DNA of 64,000 nt from assembly GCF_000348985.1 (NCBI RefSeq), contig NC_035924.1:620001-684000 (forward strand). The letters run 5' to 3'. Positions 53,901 through 64,000 of the stretch are shown one piece after another. Both the position numbers and the translations under genes were made by a program. The DNA comes from Huiozyma naganishii CBS 8797 (lineage: Eukaryota > Ascomycota > Saccharomycetes > Saccharomycetales > Saccharomycetaceae). The first letter of the stretch is position 1. The number at the start of each line of letters is the position of its first letter. The notes beneath the pieces are model-generated. The model was not told where the DNA came from. It worked only from the letters and a program-made list of their open reading frames with translations, and did not search any database.

Positions 53901-53997
53901 TATCAGCCGCGTCCCTGGAAGCCGAACTCCCCATACAAAAGATAAGAAATTGGAAGGCGATTACTTTGGCTCCAGTCTTGCAGATGAACAAAATTGA
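50941..53997 (+). CDS. BOI1/BOI2: polarity protein BOI1/BOI2 (SH3, SAM, PH)
   Basis: The product has 1018 residues from the ATG at 50941 (S. cerevisiae Boi1: 980; Boi2: 1040). Boi proteins bind Bem1, Cdc42 and exocyst at bud sites. An SH3 domain (about residues 35-105; YLKRMEDELNMKPGDKIQV, YNDGWYFGKNLRT) is followed by a SAM domain (about 296-363; WTPEEVSQYFMQCGF), a proline-rich region (PKPPSYPSPVQPPKSP) and a C-terminal PH domain (about 757-873; GWMSKKGSGTMSTWKTRFF). The frame extends upstream of the chosen ATG, but only from a TTG. A single gene stands where S. cerevisiae has one on each duplicated region. Confidence 0.95.
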   Translation: MSAKLSNMLSEIDTSVSGNFSRDSLNDGNITGQSTPRIFPIYICINEYLKRMEDELNMKPGDKIQVITDDEEYNDGWYFGKNLRTKEEGLYPVVFTQVISTERKPTLMRAKSLKRMNSPSTPNEGSDISASFNGSLNNHSTNISTSSHNNGEDGLTSLVSRMTTSGEFSTPKSLRMADSSPTKKTGTIRDEIFKNDPQNDKLDRKVSVKSTMSDIDKAIDDFQFEPAGESTNGPSNPTSLVNLNDDSVSSSFVNSTLFSSTADLNLANRPPTSATPPIGEQSKNTNANHDRISVANAADWTPEEVSQYFMQCGFDQQSSSMFKQHKISGKILLELELVHLKELDVNSFGTRFEMFKEIESLKQQVKALQENVNQDFGVAKTPSFGVDSGNPMSRELMPPAFVDYRAQSSDTIPSSNASTPTISVTKSSKKEKSRPTSLVLNNQTPRNVSSSTMPLDIVDEIADPSMFVSPRRAPKPPSYPSPVQPPKSPMIKSAGSNKSNSTPLLNSNKSYSPPSLYQSSANKSGPPNNDKESVGPEALTIRTPSVKQSLRIPESDPAGLHTQNDDASTNGRPSSSVYDNASVEEALEEMKLQDATPDDDEDPRKVKRNSSMRSYFSKNQDKRASSTSGSLKRSSSFTLKKKNGLLTSPFKQQFTDSANRNAAEDRNISKTKEDPRSPPKKNKFRSVSAKESPANQPVDAARKILEGDKSKRSVSEAMKNKSLRTMATRAPPKKLQTTAFTEGLRTISVKDAMKTAGFSGWMSKKGSGTMSTWKTRFFTLEGTRLSYFASTTDTRERGLIDVTGYRVVPAKEDDKFVSLYAASTGKGRYCFKLLPPQPGSKKGLTFTQPRVHYFAVDTKEEMRGWMAHLIKTTIDIDTSVPVISSYSTPTVSLSKAKEMLAEARAETKLREKERLINDDEEDEGKKLWDQQHQNSKLRSQQRKQEKFAKGSTPNSSTETVTNTVTNTSAGSNGFASPYLLASGMSPDISRVPGSRTPHTKDKKLEGDYFGSSLADEQN

Positions 53998-54410
53998 TCT
54001 ATCACACCCACTCGCTTGTAACTTTATTCTATACCCTTCTATAATTGATTTGGTCTGCTACTTATACGGCTATATACATACCCACAGGTTCTTAATCTAC
54101 AGTAACATGGAGAAGATCTATTTTTGCGGCTGAAACCTCACTAAGAATTTTTTTTCACTATCGATTTCGTGATTTCATTTTCCCCTCAACGAAAATACTG
54201 AAAGGTTGGCTGTCACAGGAAATGAAATATCTCACCTATTACTTCGTGGTTTACTAAGTGTCTGCGCTTCTCAAGTTTCTTCGAGATACAATTGCTTTTT
54301 TTGCCCACGAGTACGTGATTAACGGCACCCAATAGTGAAACGGAGATACCACCTTATTAGCGGTTTGAGCAATTTTTCAGTGACAACAAGGTTGGGACGA
54401 GAGACAGCAA
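53998..54410. other. intergenic, BOI-TMN3
   Basis: 413 bp between tandem genes; no gene or clear motif is seen. Confidence 0.6.
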
Positions 54411-56453
54411 ATGAGAGATCGTTACAAGATTCTATTGGTAATTGCAAGTGTCCTGCTCTTTCTCCGAGGTCTCTTCTCATTTGTAAACACGACGAATGAG
54501 GGGTGGCTGACACCGACAATATACAGGCATGGCGACCCTGTCGAGATAATTGTGAACAAGATTGAGTCAGATGCAACTCAGCTGCCCTACGGGTACTATG
54601 ACCTACCCTTTACGTGCCCCCCTACAGTTGACAAGAAGCCTTTGCATCTTTCATTGAACGAAGTTATTAGAGGTGATAGGAAGTGGCAGAGTAATTACGA
54701 ATTAGAATTTGGGAAAGATACCGAATGTACTGTATTGTGTGCAAGAAAGACGAATCCAGATGGTATGAGGAGCCTAGATAAATTTATCAAACAAGAGTAT
54801 GTTGTTCAATGGTTTATTGATAAGGAGCTACCAGCAGCGACTACCTTCATCTCCACAGTTGATCAGAAAAAGTATTATGGTTCCGGATTTCCATTAGGGT
54901 TTGTGGATGAAGAAACTGGTAAGGTTTACGTTAACAACCACGTAATGATGGTTATAAGATACCATGCGATTGATGATTACAATTTCACGATAGTAGGATT
55001 TGAAATATACCCGAAATCTGTTTCGGACTACCATTGTCCGGGTGCCTCCAAGGACTACGATCAATATGAGGTGGTGGTTCCTGAAATTGCAAATGAAGAT
55101 ACCTTCATTCCCTTCACTTACTCTGTTTATTGGAGGGAGGAGTTTGACGTAGAGTGGAAGGATCGTTACAATCTGTTTTTCGATTCGGGAGAGTTATCAG
55201 GGTCCGTCTCCAGGAAATTTCACTGGATAAGTTTGGCCAACTCCGCCAGTATTGCATTTTTAATGACTTTCATTGTTTCCCTCATTTTTATCAAGATTAC
55301 TGGCATTCCAAATCGCCTTGAGACGAAAAAAGAATCCCCCAAAGCTTCAATTTTCGTCATCGCAAGGAACTGGTTTTACGACGACAGACCAGTAATGCCC
55401 CATCTGTTTATTTGCATAGTTTCTATGGGTGTCCACTTCCTTTTCACCGTTATTGGATCTTTAACAATATCTTGTTCGTTAAACAGTTTGCACACGATAA
55501 GAAATTCGGTACTTACGATGGCTCTATTATTTTTCGTTCTCGGTGCATTTATGGCTTCCTTTGTTGGTGGTACTCTGTTAATAGAAAATAATAAGCTGAT
55601 AATGAGAAGGGGTTCTTTGAAAAATGTCTTTTCAAACATATTATTATTTTCTGTCGTCTGTGGCTCGTTACTTCCAGGTATGGTGATTCTCACGGCTATC
55701 ATTTTGAATTGTATTATTTGGCTTCATACCTCCACTAATGTGCTCCCCTTTGCTACCATAATGAAGCTGCTTTTTATTTATTTCATTGTTTGCATTCCAC
55801 TAAGTGTTTTGGGTGGATCAATTGCAGCCAATAAGGACTCTGAAGAGTATTCTCGTTTGAGAAGTGACTCTATAAAAAGGATATCTAGGACACGCGCAAA
55901 CAAGATCATGGATGAAGACCAAGGGACAGATGTAAGAACCACAAGAAAGTTGAAATATAAAGTAAGATGGCAACTTAAAAAAATGATGCTGGACACCGTG
56001 ACTGTGGTAAGCTTGTTAGCAAGTGGTATTTTCCCTTTCATTATGATTTATGTTGAACTCCAATTTGTCTACAAATCTGTCTGGTACGAAAAGACCACGT
56101 TTTATTACTATTATGGGTTTCTACTTGCCAACATTATACTATTATGCCTTGTCATTTGCGACATAGCAATCATTTGTTCCTATTTGATGATGACTGTATC
56201 GAGTAAGGATAATTCAGATTCATGGAAGTGGAAGACTTTCCAACTGTCCAGCAGTTGTGCTTGGTACATGGAGGCCTATTCCATATATTACGTTTTCAAA
56301 GTTTTGAATATGCGCGACTTCTCATCAATACTCATTTCAGTATGCTACAGTCTACTGTTTAATGCATTATGCGGACTTGCTATGGGATCTATTGGCTATT
56401 TGGCATCTCTTTGGTTTGTCAAAAGAGTATATAGGTCTCACTTCCAAAAGTAA
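54411..56453 (+). CDS. TMN3: TM9-superfamily (EMP70-like) protein TMN3
   Basis: The product has 680 residues (S. cerevisiae Tmn3: 706). TM9 proteins reside in Golgi and endosomal membranes and are linked to sorting, metal homeostasis and adhesion. A signal peptide (about residues 1-24) is followed by a luminal domain of about 260 residues with the family motif GxPLGFVDEETGKVYVNNH, then nine hydrophobic spans, and the C-terminus ends in basic residues (KRVYRSHFQK). The position between BOI and LSM4 identifies it as TMN3 (YER113C) rather than EMP70 or TMN2. Confidence 0.93.
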   Translation: MRDRYKILLVIASVLLFLRGLFSFVNTTNEGWLTPTIYRHGDPVEIIVNKIESDATQLPYGYYDLPFTCPPTVDKKPLHLSLNEVIRGDRKWQSNYELEFGKDTECTVLCARKTNPDGMRSLDKFIKQEYVVQWFIDKELPAATTFISTVDQKKYYGSGFPLGFVDEETGKVYVNNHVMMVIRYHAIDDYNFTIVGFEIYPKSVSDYHCPGASKDYDQYEVVVPEIANEDTFIPFTYSVYWREEFDVEWKDRYNLFFDSGELSGSVSRKFHWISLANSASIAFLMTFIVSLIFIKITGIPNRLETKKESPKASIFVIARNWFYDDRPVMPHLFICIVSMGVHFLFTVIGSLTISCSLNSLHTIRNSVLTMALLFFVLGAFMASFVGGTLLIENNKLIMRRGSLKNVFSNILLFSVVCGSLLPGMVILTAIILNCIIWLHTSTNVLPFATIMKLLFIYFIVCIPLSVLGGSIAANKDSEEYSRLRSDSIKRISRTRANKIMDEDQGTDVRTTRKLKYKVRWQLKKMMLDTVTVVSLLASGIFPFIMIYVELQFVYKSVWYEKTTFYYYYGFLLANIILLCLVICDIAIICSYLMMTVSSKDNSDSWKWKTFQLSSSCAWYMEAYSIYYVFKVLNMRDFSSILISVCYSLLFNALCGLAMGSIGYLASLWFVKRVYRSHFQK

Positions 56454-56649
56454 ATAGCTTTCAGCCGTTATTAATCTCGTCATGATGTAAGATTAACTTG
56501 AAAAAAAAAAAGATTAAACATGAGGCATTCCCAGTAGGGAACGTCGCATCATTTGTATAACTATTGTAAACAGGATTAAGTGATGAACTCGTTATATAAG
56601 GTGTAATGCAATCCCTTCTTTTTATTTTTTTTCCTAGCCGGTATTCTGA

Positions 56650-57210
56650 TTAAAATTCTACAGGAGCAGCGTCATTTTCATAATGAACATATCCGCCCAT
56701 TCCGTTGGAGCTTGGAGGCCCATGCTGTTGGTTGTTGCTGTTTGGTTTGCCCTGGTAGGGACGGCGGTTGTTATAATTTCTTCTGTTGCCGGAGTTTTTC
56801 ACATTATTACCGCTGTTACTGTTGTTGTAGTTCCTTCTATTCCCACCGTAGCCTCTGTTGCCGCTGCCGTTGTTGTTGTTGTTGTACTTGTTGTTTCTGA
56901 AACTCTTGTTGTTACCATCCCTGTTACCACTATTGATCTTTTGTCTCAGGTTGTCAATGATATCATCTTGTAGTCTGATGTATTTGATATAAATCCCTTT
57001 CAAGTAAATTTCCTGCAATTTGATCATTTCAACTTGTTTCCCTGCAGAAATTTCCCCGAAATCTCTCGTTTTGTGTTCAGTGACATTAATCAGGGTCAAG
57101 TTCATCCAATTATCAACGTTGTTAAGTTCACCTTCAATAATCTCCCCATTTTTCAGTTCAATGGACATGCGCTGTCCCTTAGCATTGGTAAGCAGGTATA
57201 ACGGTAGCAT
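56650..57210 (-). CDS. LSM4: U6 snRNA-associated Sm-like protein LSM4
   Basis: The product has 186 residues (S. cerevisiae Lsm4: 187). Lsm4 is in the Lsm1-7 decay ring and the Lsm2-8 U6 ring. The Sm fold occupies residues 1-90: MLPLYLLTNAKGQRMSIELK, LNNVDNWMNLTLINV (Sm1) and IYLKGIYIKYIRLQDDI (Sm2). The remainder is Asn/Gly/Arg-rich, the prion-like tail that drives P-body assembly in S. cerevisiae. The start at 57210 is the conserved Met. Confidence 0.96.
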   Translation of the reverse strand: MLPLYLLTNAKGQRMSIELKNGEIIEGELNNVDNWMNLTLINVTEHKTRDFGEISAGKQVEMIKLQEIYLKGIYIKYIRLQDDIIDNLRQKINSGNRDGNNKSFRNNKYNNNNNGSGNRGYGGNRRNYNNSNSGNNVKNSGNRRNYNNRRPYQGKPNSNNQQHGPPSSNGMGGYVHYENDAAPVEF

Positions 57211-58546
57211 GGATTCACGTTAATACTAACTCTTCTAATGTTACACCCGATTGTATGAAGGGGTAGGGTGTCACAACACAAAATACTAGTACGTGAGGCA
57301 GCCCGTTAGAACGTACGGACGTTTGTTCAATACTGAAAATTTGGCGAAATCCTTCAAAACCGTATCAGGTGATAAGTGGTTTCCAGTTGCCATGAAAAAT
57401 TAAAAATTTACCCGGAAATTGCTTATATTTTAGGGTTTAAGGTAAGTTTACCAAAATTAGGGCTTGGGTGTAGCCCTGATATGTTTTTTAGGGTTTCCCA
57501 GTTTCATTTTCTGCCTTTCTGGTTTTTGGACGGTTGGCGCCCGCTATTAAAAAAATGTGTCTCGGTTCAGATGGAAGCGGAGTCTCTTGAGAAGTCTGCC
57601 ATCTATGTACTAGCTATTGAGTGGACTTTTATCCTTTTTCCTTGTAGGTCTGAAGACTGTTTCATTTACCAGGAATTATCTTTTAAATTTTTATATTTCC
57701 CGTTCATTATGCGCCCCAACGCCACATGGTTTAGACTCAGAGTATCTAATTCCTTTATAGACACTGGTAAGTGCATAGTTCGAATATACAGGATACAAAC
57801 CTAAGTTCAAAAATGTAAGGAAACGACAAAGAGAGGCTACATACTGGTAAGTGGTTAAGATGAGGGTTACGATGGAGATAATAGGTGAGATTCAGTAGAC
57901 ATCGATCAAGTTTATTATAATTATAGCAACATGTTTCAGTAGACATAAGTATGGACAGGTGCTGCTAAAGGTAGGTATGGAAGAGGTCGAAACACATGGA
58001 CTACATTTGATTTTGTCAAGGAAATCATTTCAAAATATTGTATAACTAGCACGATTAGTGAGTTGACATCAAGTTTAATTTTACATGTCACCTTGATATT
58101 TGAGGCAGAAATAAAAAAGGAAGAATCTCTATTTTTTAATCAGTACCGTAGTTACCTGTTCTTTTGATCTGAACAACATATAGATCAAAAACTTTGCACT
58201 TACTTCAAACAACATAGCCTCATATTACAGCCCAACGTAGAAAATCCTAATCGATTGGGATTCATGTTACCAAGGAAAGTAGTTTCCCTGGCCATCTATA
58301 CAAAAACTCTTCATGGGTGTTCGAGATAAGCTCAGAATGCAATTGATATTTTCTTTTTTGTTTGGACTTTCGCTGTAAAACTTTTTTTTTGCGATGAGAT
58401 GAGTTTCAAAAGAAAAAAAATTTTCTTCATTTTCTGTCTACAAATTGAGAGATTCGTGTCGGTACAACAGTTATCTCTTTCTCTTTGTTGAAAGGAGAGC
58501 AGCACATTAGGATTGTTGACCCATTACACTATACCAATATTTTACC
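57211..58546. other. LSM4-KAP123 divergent intergenic region
   Basis: 1.3 kb with no gene I can support. In S. cerevisiae SWI4 lies between these two genes; it is absent here. The LSM4 side holds three Tbf1-type sites (see separate entry); the rest is AT-rich with T runs near 58381-58390. Confidence 0.55.
57430..57495. promoter_or_regulatory. three Tbf1-type sites upstream of LSM4
   Basis: TTAGGGTT at 57430 and 57488 and TTAGGGCT at 57457 are exact complements of ARCCCTAA. They are 27 and 31 bp apart and 220-285 bp before the LSM4 ATG, but over 1 kb from KAP123. Confidence 0.7.
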
Positions 58547-61500
58547 ATGGATCAACAGTTTTTGGCCCAACTTGAGCAGACTTTGAGTGCCATTGTGCAA
58601 CCAAACTCTGCCGGTCTTAAAGATGCTACCAAGACTTTACAAAATCATTTTTACAAAGAGCCCCAGACTGTTTCTGCCTTGATCCACATTTTGCAGAACA
58701 GCTCTGACGATGCGTTGAAGCAATTGGCAGGTGTTGAGGCGAGGAAACTTATTCCAAAATGTTGGAAAGCGCTTGATGTCCAAACGAAGGCATCCATAAA
58801 GACATCCCTACTCCAGACTGCCTTCACAGAATCAAAGGAGATTATTCGTCATGCCAACGCTCGTGTGATTGCTGCTATTGCTGCCGAGGAATTGGAGTCC
58901 AACGAATGGCCGGATTTGATTCCAAGTTTGATGCAAGCTGCTGCCAGTGGTGATGCTCAGGCCAGGCAGACAGCCATTTTCATCTTGCTATCTCAGCTTG
59001 AGGATTACAACACAGCTCTAACTGTGTACATCGATGACTTTTTGAACCTGTTTAGCCAAACCATCAATGACACTACATCTCTAGAGATAAGGTCGTTGTC
59101 TGCACAGGCTTTGAATCACGTGTCTTCTTTGATTGAGGAGCAAGAAACCATCAACCCTGTTCATGCAACTAAATTCACAGCTTTGATCCCATCTATTGTC
59201 TCCGTTTTGGATGCAGCAATCAAGGCCGAAGATGTCGTTAACGCTAAGTTGATCTTCAACTGTTTGAACGACTTCCTATTATTGGACTCCCAATTGACTG
59301 GTAATACAATTGCAGACTTGATTAAATTGGCCCTACAAATTGCTGTAAACCACTCTATTGATGAGGATGTCAGAGTTTTCAGTATTCAATTTATCACATC
59401 TGCCTTGTCTTATAGGAAATCCAAGATCCTACAAGCTAAGCTAGGTCCAGAAATTACCGTTGCCGCACTAAAAGTTGCAGCTGAAGAAATTGACGTTGAA
59501 GAAGAATTGAACAATGAGGACGAAACTGGTGAAAACGAAGAAAATACCCCATCTCTAACTGCTATCAGGCTATTGGCGTTCGCATCTACAGAACTACCAC
59601 CTTCTCATGTCGCCGCCATCATTGTTGAACACCTACCAGCTATGTTACAATCTTCCAACTCTTTCGAAAGAAGAGGTATACTTATGGCTATATCTGTTAC
59701 TGTTACTGGTTCCCCAGACTATATCCTATCTCAATTTGATAAAATTATTCCAGCCACTATTACTGGTCTAAAGGATTCTGAGCCAATTGTAAAACTAGCT
59801 GCTTTGAAATGTGTTCACCAAATGACCGTTGAACTACAGGATGAGGTGGCCAAGTTCCATGCTGACTACCTACCACTAATCATTGATATTATTGACTCTG
59901 CAAAGTTTGTTGTCATTTACCACTACGCCACTGTTGCACTTGATGGTTTGCTGGAATTCATCGCCTACGACGCGATCGCAAAGTACCTTGACCCATTGAT
60001 GAACAAGTTGTTCCATATGTTGGATACGAGCGACTCCTCCAAATTGAAGTGTGCTGTTGTCTCCGCTATTGGCTCTGCAGCTTTTGCTTCCGGTGCTGCC
60101 TTTATTCCATACTTTAAGACAAGTGTACAATACTTGGAACAATTCATCCAAAACTGTTCTCAAATTGAAGGTATGAGTGACGATGACATTGAATTGAGAG
60201 CCATGACCTTTGAAAATATATCTACAATGGCAAGAGCTGTCCGGTCTGAGACATTTGCCGAGTTTGCTGAGCCATTGGTTAACTCTGCGTATGAAGCTAT
60301 CAAAACTGATTCAGCCAGATTGAGAGAATCCGGGTATGCTTTTATTGCCAACCTGGCAAAGGTATACGGCGAAAACTTTGGGCCATTCTTGGCAACTGTT
60401 CTACCCGAAATTTTCAAGACTTTGGAATTGGACGAGTACCAGTTTAACTTTGACGGCGATGCTGATGACCTAAATGCTTTGGCTGAAGGTACCACTGACG
60501 AAGAGTTGCAAAACAAGTTCACCGTGAACACCGGTATCTCTTACGAAAAGGAAGTTGCTGCAGCTGCCCTATCTGAATTGGCCATTGGGACCAAGGAATA
60601 CTTTTTGCCATACGTTGAACAATCATTGAAAGTATTGAATCAACAAGTTGAAGAATCGTACGGTTTAAGGGAAACTGCGTTGAACACTATCTGGAACGTT
60701 GTTAAAGCTGTTCTACTAGCTTCCAAATTTGTCCCAGAAAACTATCCAAAGGGCATTCCAACGGGATCTTACGTTGATGAAAATGTTTTGCTGGTTATCA
60801 AAAATGCAAGAGAGGTTTGTATGAGCAGTTTGGCCGACGAATTTGAAACCACTATGGTTATTACTATTTTTGAAGATTTTGCCAGCATGATGAAGAAGTT
60901 TGGTAGCATCATTATTACGGATAACGGCGACACATCTTCGCTAGAAACGTTGTGCGTTCAGGTCTTGAGCGTTCTTAAAGGTGAACATTCTTGTCAAACC
61001 ATTGATTTGGAGGAGGATGTTCCAAAGGATGAGGACATGGACGCCTCTGAAACTGAAGTAACTTTGCAAGATGTTGCTTTGGAGGTTTTGGTTAGCTTGT
61101 CTCATGCTCTAGGCGGAGACTTCGCCAAAATCTTTGAAAATATGAAGCCAACTGTTTTGAGTCTATTCCACTCTAAATCAAAGAACAAGAGATCTTCTGC
61201 CATCGGTGCCATTTCTGAAATTGCACTAGGTATGAAGGAACAAAATCCATTTGTTCAAGAAATGCTGGAAGCTTTAGTCATCGCGTTGACTTCTGACAAG
61301 TCTCTAGAAGTGAGAGGGAATGCGGCATACGGTGTTGGTTTGTTGTGTGAATATGCCCAATTTGACGTCTCTTCCATCTACGACCCAATATTGAAGGCGT
61401 TGTATCAAATTTTGAACACCGCTGATCAAAAGGGTCTTACCGCTGAAGACGACGAAGCTACTAGAGAAATCATTGACAGAGCTTACTCCAATGTGTGCGG

Positions 61501-61894
61501 TTGTGTTGCCAGAATGGCCTTGAAGCACGAAAACTTGATCCCGTTGGCCCAGACTGTTCCCTCCCTAATATCTCACATGCCATTCCAAACTGGCTTTGAA
61601 GAATATACCCCTGTCTTCGAGTTGATCATGAAGTTGTACCAAGACAGCAACGAGGTAATTACCAAGGAAACACCAAAGATAATTGAAATCTTCGCCGCGG
61701 TCTTCACCAAGGAGAAGGAGAGAATTCAACTGGAACAAGAATCTACTCTAGGTAGAGAAGAAAACATGGAAAGATTGAAGCAATTCCAAACTGAGGACAT
61801 GAAACAAAAAGTCATTGCCTTGTTGAAGTACTTGGATACGACGTACGGCGGTATCGTTGCTCAAAACGCAGTTTTGGCACCTGTCATTGCATAA
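58547..61894 (+). CDS. KAP123: karyopherin beta KAP123
   Basis: The product has 1115 residues (S. cerevisiae Kap123: 1113). It is the importin that brings ribosomal proteins and histones into the nucleus. The whole protein is helical HEAT-repeat sequence; the start [13 protein letters not shown] and the early motif [12 protein letters not shown] match. Acidic loops occur near residues 315-340 ([17 protein letters not shown]) and 820-840 ([16 protein letters not shown]). Codon use is fairly biased (TTG, CTA, GTT). It is followed by FLO8, as in S. cerevisiae. Confidence 0.96.
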   Translation: MDQQFLAQLEQTLSAIVQPNSAGLKDATKTLQNHFYKEPQTVSALIHILQNSSDDALKQLAGVEARKLIPKCWKALDVQTKASIKTSLLQTAFTESKEIIRHANARVIAAIAAEELESNEWPDLIPSLMQAAASGDAQARQTAIFILLSQLEDYNTALTVYIDDFLNLFSQTINDTTSLEIRSLSAQALNHVSSLIEEQETINPVHATKFTALIPSIVSVLDAAIKAEDVVNAKLIFNCLNDFLLLDSQLTGNTIADLIKLALQIAVNHSIDEDVRVFSIQFITSALSYRKSKILQAKLGPEITVAALKVAAEEIDVEEELNNEDETGENEENTPSLTAIRLLAFASTELPPSHVAAIIVEHLPAMLQSSNSFERRGILMAISVTVTGSPDYILSQFDKIIPATITGLKDSEPIVKLAALKCVHQMTVELQDEVAKFHADYLPLIIDIIDSAKFVVIYHYATVALDGLLEFIAYDAIAKYLDPLMNKLFHMLDTSDSSKLKCAVVSAIGSAAFASGAAFIPYFKTSVQYLEQFIQNCSQIEGMSDDDIELRAMTFENISTMARAVRSETFAEFAEPLVNSAYEAIKTDSARLRESGYAFIANLAKVYGENFGPFLATVLPEIFKTLELDEYQFNFDGDADDLNALAEGTTDEELQNKFTVNTGISYEKEVAAAALSELAIGTKEYFLPYVEQSLKVLNQQVEESYGLRETALNTIWNVVKAVLLASKFVPENYPKGIPTGSYVDENVLLVIKNAREVCMSSLADEFETTMVITIFEDFASMMKKFGSIIITDNGDTSSLETLCVQVLSVLKGEHSCQTIDLEEDVPKDEDMDASETEVTLQDVALEVLVSLSHALGGDFAKIFENMKPTVLSLFHSKSKNKRSSAIGAISEIALGMKEQNPFVQEMLEALVIALTSDKSLEVRGNAAYGVGLLCEYAQFDVSSIYDPILKALYQILNTADQKGLTAEDDEATREIIDRAYSNVCGCVARMALKHENLIPLAQTVPSLISHMPFQTGFEEYTPVFELIMKLYQDSNEVITKETPKIIEIFAAVFTKEKERIQLEQESTLGREENMERLKQFQTEDMKQKVIALLKYLDTTYGGIVAQNAVLAPVIA

Positions 61895-62449
61895 AGCAAG
61901 CCTATCGATCATTCAAGTGTCAAGCAAGCCGATTAATGTGCCTTGGTCGCACCTACTATTAACCCTACTCCGATCAAACGATCCTCTGTATACTGACCCA
62001 ACCATAACTACTATTATTATACCTATATGTATAGCTTTTTTTCTACTTTACGGATGTAACAAGCGAGAATAAGCTAATACCGACACCTGCTCCCCAAGTG
62101 GAAGCATTTGAGGGTGTCTCAAACAGGACGTCAATCTCCTGCGCAGCGTCACCAAACAAGAAATATTTCCCGAATTCTCCGAAAAAGAGGATTTTCATTT
62201 TTATCTTTCAAAATTGGAAACCATAATCGGGAAAGTGCGGGATCTCGTATATTTATCCTTACTGCAGCTAGCCGGGGCACTTCTTGGAGAACAGTGTACT
62301 TTATCCCTCGATCTAGTTGGTGCCGGAATACCGATTTTTGCAAAGGAGGGGGGACTGCTAATGAAAGATACGAGGAAAGGGATTATAACTGTCGCATTTC
62401 GAAGAAGGTAGCCTGTTAGTTTTCGGCTTTCAATACACGGCCTAAAACG
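61895..62449. other. intergenic, KAP123-FLO8
   Basis: 555 bp; FLO8 promoter. A locally GC-rich stretch lies at 62225-62355. No gene is seen. Confidence 0.55.
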
Positions 62450-64000
62450 ATGAGGAGGCACTTACAACTTCCAGTGCAGCCTGTCGATCAAAGAGTAGGT
62501 CAAGAGCAAAGTAGATATATGCCACAAGAACATATAGTGCCGCCGGACGAAACACGAGCCGTGCCTCCGGGTATTTTGTCTTTTCCTAAAGAAAGTTTGA
62601 ATAACCACATCTACCAGTTCTTAAAGAAGTCTTCATTCCATAAATCCTCAGAAACATTTTTTAGGGAGGCTAACTTGGCCAATAGCGGCCCACAGTGTGC
62701 ACTTAACACTGCTGATGGCTGTTTAGGGGAGTGGTGGCAGATATTTTGGGATGTGTTCAATGCCACTAATCGTAAGGGGGGCTCCGAAATCACAAAGAAA
62801 TACTTTCAAATATCTTCATACTGGCAACGAGAAGAGGATACCCACAAACGCAATTTACTTCAAGCTGCTAAGATCCAACTCATGTCAAATCCAGAAAATA
62901 ACTTTATTGTGACGCCACTGCCGGATCTTTCTGCAGCACCCTCGATATTAAATTTAACGTCGTGTGATTCGCCACTCTCAAATGTGCTATACAGCAACTG
63001 TAACAATAATAATAACATCATGACCGCAAATATGAACGCATTGCATGGAACCAACAACAGTACTCCTTATATCCATAACACGAACAATAATATTCCAAAT
63101 GTAAACGGTTCCCTTCAAAATAATTATAACAGCGGCATGCAGAATCTCTATGTGAATAGGTTTTCCTCGGAAACTCAAATTTTAGGAACTAATAATCTTT
63201 CAAGCACACAAATAGGTCCGGTTGATAGTGCAGCTGCAAATTTTCAGAATATGACTCGTTTGTACAATAACCTTCACCCGGTATTTCGACCCCCACCAAT
63301 TAATCCTCATGGTATTCCAACAGTCAATACGATGAATCAGTACACACCAAATGAACTTTCAAATACCACCTCAGTCTTATCTACCACCCATTTTCCAACT
63401 GTTTGCAACAGTAAGAAGAAAACCCCAAAAACAAAAAGAAAAGTCCAAGCAAATAAGAAGCCAGTTTCTATCTATTGCAAGGGGAAGCTGCAACTTTCAA
63501 GCTCGAGGAGGAAAACTAAAACCGTCACTGAAAACAAAGAAGTGAAAAAGACCCAGAAGGATAAAGGTTCAAATGATATAAACTCATTAAAGGAAAAGAG
63601 CACTGACCAGTCAGCACTTCAACCAACACCTTTCGATGCGAGTGACGTAACTAGTGTAGAAAATCTTGAAGCTGCCGGACTAGTAGAACATGGCATTAAT
63701 GAGGATTCTATGTGTCGAGGTGCAACAAGTGATACTACAACTTTTTCTCCCGATACCGATTCAATTTTCAAACGGAACTCTGCGGAAGAGAAATTAATCC
63801 ATAAAAGATCTAACTCAGGGATAGAGCAGACAGCTGTGACAAACAGTGGCGGTGCAAATAAGCCCTTATTAGAGGAGACTGAAGAACCAAAGCCACCTTT
63901 TGCATCAATCTTGTTACCAAATGAGTTCAAAGAAACTGACGTGAAGGATGAACAAAGTGGAGATGACGCCAGCAACGATGCGACAAAACATTGTTTGTCA
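62450..64000 (+). CDS. FLO8: transcription activator FLO8, N-terminal part (runs off the window)
   Basis: 517 codons are present from the ATG at 62450; the frame is open to the window edge. Flo8 activates flocculation, filamentous growth and starch-utilisation genes downstream of PKA. A LisH/LUFS-type dimerisation region is seen near residues 50-115 (LNNHIYQFLKKSSFHKSSETFF, then GCLGEWWQIFWDVFNA). The following region is Asn-rich and low complexity, and a Lys-rich basic stretch (KKKTPKTKRKVQANKK) lies near residue 322. The place directly after KAP123 is the S. cerevisiae arrangement (YER110C-YER109C). Confidence 0.87.
   Translation, partial: MRRHLQLPVQPVDQRVGQEQSRYMPQEHIVPPDETRAVPPGILSFPKESLNNHIYQFLKKSSFHKSSETFFREANLANSGPQCALNTADGCLGEWWQIFWDVFNATNRKGGSEITKKYFQISSYWQREEDTHKRNLLQAAKIQLMSNPENNFIVTPLPDLSAAPSILNLTSCDSPLSNVLYSNCNNNNNIMTANMNALHGTNNSTPYIHNTNNNIPNVNGSLQNNYNSGMQNLYVNRFSSETQILGTNNLSSTQIGPVDSAAANFQNMTRLYNNLHPVFRPPPINPHGIPTVNTMNQYTPNELSNTTSVLSTTHFPTVCNSKKKTPKTKRKVQANKKPVSIYCKGKLQLSSSRRKTKTVTENKEVKKTQKDKGSNDINSLKEKSTDQSALQPTPFDASDVTSVENLEAAGLVEHGINEDSMCRGATSDTTTFSPDTDSIFKRNSAEEKLIHKRSNSGIEQTAVTNSGGANKPLLEETEEPKPPFASILLPNEFKETDVKDEQSGDDASNDATKHCLS

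Overview
The window is nuclear DNA of a budding yeast of the family Saccharomycetaceae. Introns use GTATGT donors and TACTAAC branch sites, CTG reads as leucine at conserved positions (for example in RNP2 of the first NPL3 RRM), and every gene I could name has a close Saccharomyces cerevisiae homologue. Local gene order mixes S. cerevisiae sister regions produced by the whole-genome duplication (YDR42x-43x with YML01x; YBL08x-09x with YER10x-12x), yet many ancestral neighbours are missing (TIF35, SPT5, TEL1, SWI4 and others). That pattern fits a post-duplication species that sorted its duplicates differently from S. cerevisiae. A Kazachstania/Naumovozyma-type yeast is my best guess, by inference only.

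Layout. 1-23.6 kb: TAF11 (partial), GPI17, NPL3, CYM1, ERV25, RPN9, DYN2 (three exons), a YAP1/CAD1-type bZIP factor, SIP1, an unrecognised ORF, ARO80 and the mucin HKR1. 24.6-26.7 kb: ROX3 and RPL32 copy 1. 27.7-36.7 kb: ATH1-CCL1-YME1, a trio that lies together elsewhere in S. cerevisiae (YPR026W-024). 37.2-64 kb: GLO3, a small ORF in the YER121W position, RPL32 copy 2, SCS2, MAP2, MRP21, an AVT5/6-type transporter, SHO1, RPL23 (intron), SLX8, a BOI1/2 gene, TMN3, LSM4, KAP123 and FLO8 (partial).

The most notable structure is a pair of RPL32 genes in direct orientation, identical over the whole coding sequence and nearly so back to the intron branch site. They flank about 14 kb of genes, three of which are foreign to this locus. 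The NPL3-CYM1 intergenic region carries eight perfect Tbf1-type sites (ARCCCTAA) phased at about 32 bp, and LSM4 has three more. Several genes are broken in this assembly: NPL3 (two frame breaks, one at CTT-TGA-C), MRP21 (one) and probably the AVT gene (one). A run of 20 N interrupts the bZIP gene. I read most of these as sequence errors, but the NPL3 case deserves checking.

Functionally this is ordinary yeast housekeeping: transcription (TAF11, ROX3, CCL1, ARO80, bZIP, FLO8), RNA and transport (NPL3, LSM4, KAP123), proteostasis (RPN9, YME1, CYM1, MAP2, SLX8) and membrane traffic (ERV25, GLO3, TMN3, SCS2). Both HKR1 and SHO1, partners in the osmosensing HOG branch, lie in the window. I see no tRNA gene, centromere, transposon or CRISPR array.
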